Shown: positions 1-6,810 of the stretch, piece after piece
Layout of the letters: each line of letters starts with the position of its first letter
How positions within the stretch are numbered: the first letter of the stretch is position 1
IMG/VR virus record: IMGVR_UViG_3300008108_000016
Coordinates: 1-64,000 of that record
DNA length: 64,000 bases
Direction: 5' to 3' (one strand)
From: a virus
Notes under the pieces: generated by a model
The model's input: the letters and a program-made list of their open reading frames with translations, nothing else
Database searches by the model: none
Told to the model about the DNA's origin: nothing
Translations under genes and position numbers: made by a program

Positions 1-34
1 TGTCTTCAATCTCCTTATTTTTTTTCAAAATATT
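1..34. repeat. 34-bp direct repeat, copy at the window edge
   Basis: The first 34 bases are identical to positions 777-810. This copy contains the stop codon and the last codons of the gp47-like gene, whereas the other copy lies inside the coiled-coil part of the neighbouring gene. Either a real short duplication or a misjoined contig end would explain it. Confidence 0.9.
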
Positions 35-716
35 TATATTCCTTAGTTCCGAAATCATAAGTTCCGAAACCGTGGTTTCTTATATTTTCACCAATGTTTT
101 GTTGTATTGTTGATCCAATCATATAGCCCTTACCGGTTTTGAACTTAAACTCTTGTCTTTTATGTATATCGCCACATAAAACAATATCAAGGCCATCAAA
201 TTTTTCAGTATCATAAGCGTGGTCACCAAAATCATAACCAAGATCTGTTGTCATTCCCTGGATTGGTCCGTGAAAAAGTCCAACCTTTATTCCGGTTGCA
301 ACATTTAAATCTGGTGGAATATTACCTTGAAATTGTGAAAATACGCACCAACTGACATTTTCATCCTCATATATACCGCGATTTTTATGATAAAAAATAT
401 TTTTATTATTTAACGAATCTACAATTGGCGTAATGCTGTCTAACCTATCTTCATTTCTTAAATTAGCATCGTGATTTCCGGGAATAATGATAACTTTTGC
501 AATTTTTGCGCATTCTGATAATATCCAACTAACCATATCAATAAGTTCTGGTGTTAGTTGATTTTTTGAATGAACTAAATCTCCAGTAAAGACAATCCTA
601 TCCGGTTTTAATTCTTTCCACTGACTAATCGCATCTTCCATAATTGATTTATACAAGTCGTGGTCTTTGAACAATCTTAAATGAAGATCTGAAAAGTGCA
701 CTAATTTATTTACCAT
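15..716 (-). CDS. 47: SbcD/Mre11-type metallophosphoesterase, T4 gp47-like
   Basis: Calcineurin-like phosphoesterase of 233 residues. The metal-binding motifs occur in order: SDLHL (D10, H12), TGDLVH (D46), PGNHD (N81, H82), FHG (H149) and GDIH (D183, H185). In T4, gp47 pairs with the SMC-like ATPase gp46 to process DNA ends for recombination-dependent replication and host DNA degradation. The gp46 partner would lie left of the window and is not seen. T4 gp47 is about 340 residues, so this copy lacks roughly the C-terminal third. Its final codons and stop fall inside a 34-bp sequence repeated at 777-810, so the end may be artificial. It overlaps the upstream gene by 11 bases, suggesting one transcript. 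The family call is strong; the C-terminus is doubtful. Confidence 0.85.
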   Translation of the reverse strand: MVNKLVHFSDLHLRLFKDHDLYKSIMEDAISQWKELKPDRIVFTGDLVHSKNQLTPELIDMVSWILSECAKIAKVIIIPGNHDANLRNEDRLDSITPIVDSLNNKNIFYHKNRGIYEDENVSWCVFSQFQGNIPPDLNVATGIKVGLFHGPIQGMTTDLGYDFGDHAYDTEKFDGLDIVLCGDIHKRQEFKFKTGKGYMIGSTIQQNIGENIRNHGFGTYDFGTKEYKYFEKK

Positions 717-1440
717 CTTTTGATTTTTTAAACATTTCTTTTAGTTTGTTTTCAAATTCCTCTGCTTTGGAGATTCTGTCTTCAATCTCCTTATTTTTTT
801 TCAAAATATTATCAAGCCTTTCTTTTGTTTCATTATCATCTGATTCATTCTTTTTTAAATCAATATCATACTCTTTTACTTCGGTATTCTCACCATCTTC
901 AACAACTTCAAATAAACCTCTAACTAAAACAGCCCGAAAACCTTTAGTTTTGTATTCTTCTGGGTTGTCCAATACATCATCCAATAACTTGTGTATATCA
1001 TTTCTTAATGTTAATTCATCATTAACCCCTGATATGTCTTGAGACATTTCGGGTGACCAAGTTAGTAAAATGTGTTTTCTTGGTTCAAATGTTGATGGGT
1101 CATAAATTGTTGGTCCCATAGCGGCACCATTCTTAACAGGTTTAAGTAATTGATTTGGGTCATACATTTCAGGCGTTAAATTTAGTGACAATAGATAACA
1201 TTTACCTTTAAATTTCATAAGGTCTGACAACTTAATTGTATATGGTTTCAATCCCTCACCATTTCTAGATTTAACTATAGGATATTCAATAATTTCTAAA
1301 GACTCACATTCTTTAAATTCGTCAGTATTCATTATAATATCTTTGTATTTTTCTAAATTTTTACCATACAAAGTGTTATCCATATATACATCTTCTTTTT
1401 TGGTTAATTTTACAATTTCAATTAATTCTTTTAATTTCAT
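706..1440 (-). CDS. Hypothetical protein with C-terminal coiled coil
   Basis: I do not recognise this 244-residue protein. The first two thirds look like a mixed alpha/beta domain. From about residue 195 to the end it is almost entirely charged and helical (Lys/Glu/Asp-rich, no proline), which predicts a coiled coil and hence oligomerisation or partner binding. Its start overlaps the stop of the upstream gene in an ATGA junction, and its 3' end overlaps the gp47-like gene, so it belongs to the same replication-type operon. Residues encoded at 777-810 are repeated at DNA level at the window edge. A nucleic-acid-metabolism role is only guilt by association. Confidence 0.75.
   Translation of the reverse strand: MKLKELIEIVKLTKKEDVYMDNTLYGKNLEKYKDIIMNTDEFKECESLEIIEYPIVKSRNGEGLKPYTIKLSDLMKFKGKCYLLSLNLTPEMYDPNQLLKPVKNGAAMGPTIYDPSTFEPRKHILLTWSPEMSQDISGVNDELTLRNDIHKLLDDVLDNPEEYKTKGFRAVLVRGLFEVVEDGENTEVKEYDIDLKKNESDDNETKERLDNILKKNKEIEDRISKAEEFENKLKEMFKKSKDGK
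777..810. repeat. 34-bp direct repeat, internal copy
   Basis: Identical to bases 1-34. Here the sequence is an ordinary part of the coiled-coil reading frame and encodes a Lys/Glu/Ile-rich stretch, so this is the more natural location of the two. Confidence 0.9.
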
Positions 1441-1703
1441 ATTACATTTTTTGGTTGACGATCTGAATTATCGTCTTGTTTATTTGTTCCACAATATATT
1501 TCATATGGTGGTCTAAATGGGTCATTTGGTCTTGGGAAGGGGTTAACTGGTACCGGTATTGTATAAGGTTCTGCAATTCCAATTTTTGGTTCATCTCTAA
1601 CTTCTCCCATCTTTTCAACAATTGGTGAGATATCTATATGTTTATTTTCTAATTTACCATATAGATACCCTTCCAACCAAATATAAAATTCTTTATGTGT
1701 CAT
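1437..1703 (-). CDS. Small hypothetical protein, proline-rich C-terminus
   Basis: An 88-residue protein I cannot assign. The N-terminal half is likely helical (residues 1-35); the second half is rich in Pro and aromatic residues (EPYTIPVPVNPFPRPNDP), typical of a flexible tail or a short binding segment. No cysteine pairs, membrane segment or catalytic motif is visible. Its ATG overlaps the TGA of the 48-residue gene upstream, and its own stop overlaps the start of the next gene by four bases, so translation of the three genes is probably coupled. Confidence 0.65.
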   Translation of the reverse strand: MTHKEFYIWLEGYLYGKLENKHIDISPIVEKMGEVRDEPKIGIAEPYTIPVPVNPFPRPNDPFRPPYEIYCGTNKQDDNSDRQPKNVI

Positions 1704-1846
1704 ACAAGCTCTCTATTATAAAGGTTTACAAGTATTATTCTAGCAAATTTAAATTCTTTAACCCTATTTAAATTTAATCCATAGGTATTTGCAACCATCT
1801 TTAGATGGGGATACGCTTCCGATATTGTCATCTTACCTATTTCCAT
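1700..1846 (-). CDS. Very small protein (48 aa), unknown
   Basis: An uninterrupted 48-codon frame from ATG at 1846 to TGA at 1700-1702. It exactly fills the gap between two genes: its stop overlaps the downstream start as ATGA, and its start lies two bases below the stop of the zinc-ribbon gene. The product (starting MEIGKMTISEAYPHL) looks like a basic helical mini-domain, with an EAYPHLKMVANTYGL stretch reminiscent of a short helix-turn-helix but too short to assign. The perfect fit in an overlapping gene series is the main support. Confidence 0.6.
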   Translation of the reverse strand: MEIGKMTISEAYPHLKMVANTYGLNLNRVKEFKFARIILVNLYNRELV

Positions 1847-1847
1847 T

Positions 1848-2060
1848 TTAATCAAATAATTGAAAATCAATATTAACATGACCGCATCCGTTACACATAT
1901 AAGTCGGAAATGGCACCATAGTATCTTCTGGACTACCTGTTAAAAGTTTAGGTACTTTTTTTAACATGACAACTTCTTTGAAGAACTTTCCGTGACACTT
2001 TTCACAGTGAACTGTTTCTTGTGTTCTTAAATCAATTTTTGGTCTAATAATATCTTCCAT
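1848..2060 (-). CDS. Zinc-ribbon protein
   Basis: A 70-residue protein with two cysteine pairs, CEKC (residues 19-22) and CNGC (about 56-59), separated by about 33 residues, the usual layout of a zinc ribbon. Such small phage zinc ribbons commonly bind nucleic acid or RNA polymerase, but nothing here identifies a partner. It sits one base after the neighbouring upstream stop in a compact run of small genes next to the primase and nuclease. The metal-binding fold is well supported; the function is not. Confidence 0.75.
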   Translation of the reverse strand: MEDIIRPKIDLRTQETVHCEKCHGKFFKEVVMLKKVPKLLTGSPEDTMVPFPTYMCNGCGHVNIDFQLFD

Positions 2061-2061
2061 C

Positions 2062-2316
2062 TTATTCTTCTATTAAATAAAGTTCATATTTTTCATCAAA
2101 TTGTTCGTCTTTGATAACGTATTTACCGAATTCAAATTCATTCGCTAAAGACCCTTCATACCCATCTTTAATTTCAAATTCATGCAAATTATCTTTAAGA
2201 TATTCTAAAGCGTCTTTATCTGACATACCTTCAAGTTCGGGGTAATCTTCTTTATTGACCTCAATTTCGTCATAAAGTTCGTAAACCGTATAAGTTTTAC
2301 TCATTCTGATTTTCAT
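2062..2316 (-). CDS. Small acidic hypothetical protein
   Basis: An 84-residue strongly acidic protein (many Glu/Asp and Tyr; for example EIEVNKEDYPELEGMSD) ending in YELYLIEE. No cysteine, membrane segment or known motif is visible. Small acidic proteins are common in early regions of T4-like phages, but I cannot name this one. It ends one base before the zinc-ribbon gene begins, and its start overlaps the stop of a possible 29-residue frame upstream (ATGA). Confidence 0.65.
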   Translation of the reverse strand: MKIRMSKTYTVYELYDEIEVNKEDYPELEGMSDKDALEYLKDNLHEFEIKDGYEGSLANEFEFGKYVIKDEQFDEKYELYLIEE

Positions 2317-2402
2317 TTTACTATATAGTTGATGTTTATTTTACCTATTTGATAATCCCAAGTGGTGTTATACCACCAAGCAATTGTAATCTCTGATTCC
2401 AT
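2313..2402 (-). CDS. Possible 29-aa micro-protein
   Basis: A 29-codon frame from ATG at 2402 to TGA at 2313-2315, overlapping the downstream ATG. The peptide is aromatic (IAWWYNTTWDYQIG). It fills most of the 108-base gap between two genes and uses the ATGA junction seen elsewhere in this operon. No ribosome-binding sequence is obvious and the length alone cannot exclude chance. Confidence 0.35.
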   Translation of the reverse strand: MESEITIAWWYNTTWDYQIGKININYIVK

Positions 2403-2424
2403 AATGTAATATAATTTATTAAGT

Positions 2425-3282
2425 TTATTTTGTCAAATACTTTTTAATATCCATATTCAATATTGTATTAATAACATCTTTTGGTATTCTAAATTCTTCA
2501 AATTTACCATCATCACTTAAATGAACAATAATACAACCATACAACTTAATATGTTCGTATTTAGATCCTTTCAACATATCTAAGAATAGTTTACCATAAA
2601 AAGGTAATTGTGTAAAATAATGACCAAGAGCAGTATCATCAATATTGTTAAAAGGATACTTCATTTTTTTTGTAAAATTGTTTGCCTCAAAGTTTTTCTT
2701 TTTGTTTGTCTTATAATCCGTTATAACGATACCAATTTCAGTTTTTTCTTTATTAAAAAATAACCAACCAGTATCCGCTTGTCCGGTATATTCTAATTCA
2801 TTAGAACCAAAAACAATCTCGGTATCAAGTAATACCCCCCCTCTTTCTTTCATCAATTCTAAAAAGTTTGTCCCCGCATGAATCATTGAGTCACCTTTTA
2901 AAATTTGTGTAAAATCACAATCAAAAATTGGTTGTCTAACTTCTTTATCAATCCCAAACATCTCTAAAGATTTTTGTTCAAGAAAAAAGTGAACTCTAGA
3001 ACCCATATTTGTTGAGTATGTTCCAGCATCTGCCCACTCTTTCAATAATCTATCCTTTTCTTCTGGATCCCCTTTAGCCTTTTTATGTGCAATACCTTCA
3101 GAATCAAATTCTTCATAAAATAATTTCATGACTTTTGACACAGAAGGCCAATCAGATCTAAGATTACCATCAAGATCTTTCATTGTATATGTGTGAGTAT
3201 CTTCCTCAAAAGTAAGACACAATTCATTTTGTTTGTTTTTGATGATTTCGTTTATTTCATCTCTTATTTTATATAAATCCAT
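2425..3282 (-). CDS. PD-(D/E)XK (RecB/exonuclease-type) nuclease
   Basis: A 285-residue protein with the RecB-family nuclease layout: GSRVHFFLE around residue 94 (the conserved helix-His motif), a candidate catalytic Glu155, TGQAD with Asp170, DYKT with Asp189 and Lys191, and a QLPFYGKLF helix (Gln225, Tyr229) matching the family's QxxxY motif. Families of this type cut or resect DNA ends using two metal ions. It lies two bases downstream of the primase gene and in the same operon as the gp47-like subunit, which suggests DNA processing during replication or recombination. It could also degrade host DNA. Fold assignment is good; the substrate is unknown. Confidence 0.75.
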   Translation of the reverse strand: MDLYKIRDEINEIIKNKQNELCLTFEEDTHTYTMKDLDGNLRSDWPSVSKVMKLFYEEFDSEGIAHKKAKGDPEEKDRLLKEWADAGTYSTNMGSRVHFFLEQKSLEMFGIDKEVRQPIFDCDFTQILKGDSMIHAGTNFLELMKERGGVLLDTEIVFGSNELEYTGQADTGWLFFNKEKTEIGIVITDYKTNKKKNFEANNFTKKMKYPFNNIDDTALGHYFTQLPFYGKLFLDMLKGSKYEHIKLYGCIIVHLSDDGKFEEFRIPKDVINTILNMDIKKYLTK

Positions 3283-3283
3283 A

Positions 3284-4186
3284 TTAATCTCTTATTTCAT
3301 AATAATATTCATCAATCTGTCCTTTTAAATCACAGACATCTCTATCTTTGGGTAATTTTAAAATTTTAACTTTACCCCACAATTTTCCGCCATTTAATTC
3401 GTGATATAATTTAACAGCGTTATTCCAAGCATCACCATCAAGACATATGATAACATTTCCATTCGCCTTTTCATAGATTGTTTCAAACAATAATTCCGAC
3501 ATATGTTTACCCAACATTACAACAGGATTGTCCAAGAACATACCATCAAATGCTCCCTCAACAAGATAGATATCTTTATTCCAATCAATTAAGTTTTCCC
3601 AAAAAATAATCTTTTCTTTCTCTGCCTCAGGATTACGATATTTGGCTCTACTATTTGGATCCCAACTTCTACCAATATAATAATTTAACTCACCATTTAA
3701 ACCATATGATGGAATTATAATTCTACCAGCATGACTTCCTTTATCACAAAAACCAATTTGATATTTTTCAATCATATAATCGGAAATTCCCCGATTATGT
3801 AGGTAATTTATGGCTTGTTTTCTAACAGGATATACGGGATGGGAGTCTTTGAATAGAGTAAAGTTATCAGGTAGAACTACTTTTGGTTTTTTTACTTTAA
3901 CTATTTTTTCTCTATTATCAGGACATAAAACTCTGAATAATTTTTTTTGTTTCTTATTACCATATAGATCAAACAATTTTCCAAGATGCCCGTGAGTACC
4001 TTCAGTATCCCCACACGCCCAACAGTGGAACACATTGTTAAAATAATTAACTTCCAAATTGTGTTTATTTCTTCCTTCATCACATTGAGGGCAATTAAAG
4101 GAAATTTGGCCGCGATTTGGGTAATGTAACCCATGATCACCAAAAACTTCTTCCAACAACTCAACAAGTGATTCATTTTCATCCAT
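3284..4186 (-). CDS. DNA primase (zinc finger plus Toprim)
   Basis: A 300-residue primase of the DnaG/gp61 class. The N-terminus has a zinc-binding module CPQC (32-35) and HCWAC (54-58). The Toprim core follows: YLVEGAFDG with Glu210, then CLDGDAW with Asp250 and Asp252, and a DRDVCDL stretch near 281-287. The product would lay down RNA primers for lagging-strand synthesis in partnership with the DnaB-like helicase encoded at 44097-45476. It is the first gene of the leftward operon and is divergent from the adhesin cassette. It is shorter than cellular DnaG (about 580 residues), as is usual for phage primases, and has no obvious helicase-binding C-terminal domain. Confidence 0.9.
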   Translation of the reverse strand: MDENESLVELLEEVFGDHGLHYPNRGQISFNCPQCDEGRNKHNLEVNYFNNVFHCWACGDTEGTHGHLGKLFDLYGNKKQKKLFRVLCPDNREKIVKVKKPKVVLPDNFTLFKDSHPVYPVRKQAINYLHNRGISDYMIEKYQIGFCDKGSHAGRIIIPSYGLNGELNYYIGRSWDPNSRAKYRNPEAEKEKIIFWENLIDWNKDIYLVEGAFDGMFLDNPVVMLGKHMSELLFETIYEKANGNVIICLDGDAWNNAVKLYHELNGGKLWGKVKILKLPKDRDVCDLKGQIDEYYYEIRD

Positions 4187-4247
4187 ATATCATAATATAA
4201 GTTTAAAATATCAATTAATCAACTTCACAAGTTTTTGTCTTCCATTA

Positions 4248-4254
4248 TATTTAT
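4248..4254 (+). promoter_or_regulatory. TATTTAT box, candidate late promoter (plus cassette)
   Basis: TATTTAT ends five bases before the ATG of the first adhesin gene, inside the 73-base divergent gap 4187-4259. The same box precedes eleven minus-strand units. If it acts as a -10 element, the transcript would start at about the ATG. Confidence 0.5.
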
Positions 4255-4259
4255 GTAAG

Positions 4260-4481
4260 ATGCCAACAGATATCACAATAACCAATATTTCAGGTTCAAC
4301 ACCATTTGATGTATACGTTTGTAATACAGGACTAACAACTTGTATCTACGTTTCAACAATTACAAGTGGTGATTTACCTTACACATTTGAGATTCCCCCA
4401 GTATATTTAACCCTGACTGATTTTGTTGTTAAAGTGGTGGATGATGATGAATGTATAATTTTTGATACAGTAACCGTATAA
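4260..4481 (+). CDS. Small virion-associated module protein (IT-G-PY-VYVC family)
   Basis: A 73-residue protein that is one copy of a module seen three times in the window: here alone, at the N-terminus of the 402-residue protein at 5596-6804, and in the 101-residue protein at 24157-24462. Shared features are an I-T-N/G-x-x-G start, a PYxVYVC-like strand (here PFDVYVC), a second Cys about seven residues on, a proline strand, then VVKVVDDDEC. It looks like a small Ig-like beta sandwich with paired cysteines. It opens the plus-strand adhesin cassette and its stop is three bases before the next ATG. Probably a structural or fibre accessory; the exact role is unknown. Confidence 0.7.
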   Translation: MPTDITITNISGSTPFDVYVCNTGLTTCIYVSTITSGDLPYTFEIPPVYLTLTDFVVKVVDDDECIIFDTVTV

Positions 4482-4483
4482 AT

Positions 4484-5593
4484 ATGTTAACTTGCGCAAC
4501 AGAATATTGTATTAGTGGGACGGGAACCAACTATGATGGTGGTTATTTTTCCGCGGGAACTTATGATGGTTATGACTATTATACAGGGGACACATATACA
4601 TTATATTATTCAACAGGACAAACAAGATGGTGTTTGGCAACTTCATTAGGTGATCCAACTTGTTTATTGTTTGGTAAATCACCTTGTTTGTCAGTTTGTC
4701 CAGATCTTTGTGAGGACTTCTTTAATGTTGGCCCTTGTCCTTCACCAACACCATCACCTACACCACCTTGTAATGTGGATTTTGATGCAATATTTGATTG
4801 TGATGTACCAGTCACACCATCACCAACACCTACTGTTACACCCACATCAACTTTAACTCCAACCCCAACTCCAACATCTCCTTGTGGTGGTAGAGGAATT
4901 GCGGTAAGTGGTTTGACATATACTCCAACCCCAACACCAACGGCAACTCAAACCCCAACACCATCCCCTGAAGTTACCAGACCTTGTAATTATACAGGTA
5001 TTGCTACTTTTAACACATTGGATGATTATATTAGATGTGCAACAAGTAAACAATTTAGAGATTGTGCGAATGGGTATGTATATTCAACAAGTGATGTTGT
5101 TTTAAATCCAACAGGTGGGACTCCAACTATTGGTATGGTATATGACGCAACAATTAATGAGATAAACGTTTGTGTTGTATATATTGGAAATATAGATACA
5201 ATTAGTGGTGTTGAAAGTATCACATTAAATAGTGAACTTGGTCTTGAGGTAGATGGTGGATGTAGTACTTGCGTTCCAACGACAACTCCAACCCCTACAC
5301 CAACTGTTACTCCAACACCAACACTAACACCATCACCAACACCACAAGTTTGTTGTGAATACCAAGTAACGAATTTATTATTTAGTGCAAATACATTCGG
5401 TATTACAAATTGTACAACAAATTTAGGTCAGATCGTAAACATAAACGGAGGATCTACAATAACCGTAAAATCAAATACGGTTCCTGTTGGTAATTCAATC
5501 AATGTTGTATTTATTGATTGCCCTTGTGTTACTCCAACGGTAACTCCAACAAACACTCCAACTCCTTCATCAACTGAAAGTATTATAATGTAA
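4484..5593 (+). CDS. Cysteine-rich adhesin/fibre protein with Thr-Pro linkers
   Basis: A 369-residue mosaic of short Cys-containing beta domains joined by Thr-Pro linkers (TPTPTPT-like stretches near residues 85-95, 110-132, 146-165, 264-286 and 348-362). I count 22 cysteines, unusual for a protein assembled in the cytoplasm. No signal peptide is seen, so it is likely virion-mounted rather than secreted. The linkers resemble those of cell-surface proteins and would give extended flexible spacers between binding heads. It is followed three bases later by the next fibre gene. Tail fibre or baseplate-mounted adhesin is inferred from composition and context, not from a recognised family. Confidence 0.6.
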   Translation: MLTCATEYCISGTGTNYDGGYFSAGTYDGYDYYTGDTYTLYYSTGQTRWCLATSLGDPTCLLFGKSPCLSVCPDLCEDFFNVGPCPSPTPSPTPPCNVDFDAIFDCDVPVTPSPTPTVTPTSTLTPTPTPTSPCGGRGIAVSGLTYTPTPTPTATQTPTPSPEVTRPCNYTGIATFNTLDDYIRCATSKQFRDCANGYVYSTSDVVLNPTGGTPTIGMVYDATINEINVCVVYIGNIDTISGVESITLNSELGLEVDGGCSTCVPTTTPTPTPTVTPTPTLTPSPTPQVCCEYQVTNLLFSANTFGITNCTTNLGQIVNINGGSTITVKSNTVPVGNSINVVFIDCPCVTPTVTPTNTPTPSSTESIIM

Positions 5594-6240
5594 TAATGAC
5601 TGAAATACAAATAACAGGGGCAACGGGAACACCTCCATATTCGGTATATGTTTGTGATCAAACATTATCATATTGTTATCTTGTAACAGGATCCACAACA
5701 ATACCTCCAACATTTACATTTAACCCTCCTCCTCCATTGGATGGTGCGGTTTCAATAATTGTTAAAATAATTGATTCAACGGGTTGTGAGTACTTTGAAC
5801 CTTTTTCTTGTCCCGTTACTCCAACTCCAACACCAACATATACTCCAACACCAACTCCAACACCAACAGATCTATGTTATTGCATAACCGCAGTTAACAC
5901 AGGCATGACAACAGGTTCATTCTACTATGTGGATTGTGATGGAGTACTAATTGAAAAAATTCCGGTTCCGGCAGATATGACAATATATGTTTGTGGTTCT
6001 AATCCAACATTACCTGACCAAGTTTCCATAACGGTTGGTGGTCTATGTATTTCAAATAGTTGTCCAGATCCTACACCAACCCCAACAACAACACCTACAA
6101 ATACACCAACGATATCATTAACACCAACTAACACACCTACAAATACGCCAACAATTTCCGTAACACCTACAATATCGTTAACACCTACAAATACACCAAC
6201 TAACACTCCTACGGTTACTCCATCTTCAACTCCAACAACA
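4738..6240 (+). repeat. Imperfect ccaac/acc microsatellite tracts encoding Thr-Pro linkers
   Basis: Low-complexity tracts of ACA/ACT-CCA codons occur at about 4738-4770, 4812-4880, 4921-4972, 5275-5349, 5527-5574, 5815-5871 and 6067-6240, separated by normal coding sequence. They encode the Thr-Pro linkers of two adjacent proteins and are natural sites for replication slippage or exchange between fibre genes. Confidence 0.85.
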
Positions 6241-6804
6241 GGATTTGCATACCTAATAATTGAACCATTGACCGCATCCACATCAATAGGGAATTATATG
6301 TATTCAAATAGTTCACCTCAATTCTTTGGGTTCTCAAACACAACTCAACCTAGCGTAAACGCTATTGATTTTGATAATGAACTTAATTTATATCTTGACT
6401 ATTCTGGTTGGACAAATGGTGAATTACCAACTATTATAACATCAAACGTACCACAAGTGACAGGAGGTGTTGATTCATTTGGTAATCCTATTGTTTCATA
6501 CAATTTTGAAACTGTTCAGGTCTCTGCTGGAACGATATCAACAAACGCATGGTATACTTGGTTAATCCCAATAGGTTTAACTAATTTTAATTATCAGAGT
6601 GAAATTGATGTTAGCTTATCAAATCCAAATATTTTTACAAGTGTTTTAACCGAACCAACAATAAGTGTTAACACATTTACATATACAGGATCAACAATAC
6701 CTCCTGTTACTTATAGAGTTTATACAACGTATCCATCTAATGATTTCTTGTTAGATAATACATTAAACGATATTTATTTTAGAGGTAGTGTAGTAAGCCC
6801 GTAA
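5596..6804 (+). CDS. Adhesin/fibre protein with N-terminal module and Thr-Pro linkers
   Basis: A 402-residue protein. Residues 1-75 are a copy of the module also found at 4260-4481 and 24157-24462 (PYSVYVC, VKIIDSTGCEYF). A Thr-Pro linker (about 75-93) leads to a small Cys-bearing domain, then a long TPTNTPTIS-type linker (about 158-215), then a C-terminal globular domain of about 185 residues with few cysteines (from GFAYLIIEP onward) that is the likely binding head. It starts three bases after the preceding stop. The module-linker-head order suggests a tail-tip or baseplate-mounted receptor-binding protein. The head is not recognised. Confidence 0.6.
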   Translation: MTEIQITGATGTPPYSVYVCDQTLSYCYLVTGSTTIPPTFTFNPPPPLDGAVSIIVKIIDSTGCEYFEPFSCPVTPTPTPTYTPTPTPTPTDLCYCITAVNTGMTTGSFYYVDCDGVLIEKIPVPADMTIYVCGSNPTLPDQVSITVGGLCISNSCPDPTPTPTTTPTNTPTISLTPTNTPTNTPTISVTPTISLTPTNTPTNTPTVTPSSTPTTGFAYLIIEPLTASTSIGNYMYSNSSPQFFGFSNTTQPSVNAIDFDNELNLYLDYSGWTNGELPTIITSNVPQVTGGVDSFGNPIVSYNFETVQVSAGTISTNAWYTWLIPIGLTNFNYQSEIDVSLSNPNIFTSVLTEPTISVNTFTYTGSTIPPVTYRVYTTYPSNDFLLDNTLNDIYFRGSVVSP

Positions 6805-6810
6805 TTATGT

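Noticed and set aside
5925-6281. Long minus-strand frame encoding VGVFVGVLVGV-type sequence
   Set aside because: It is the reverse complement of the Thr-Pro linker tracts; low-complexity antisense of a real gene.
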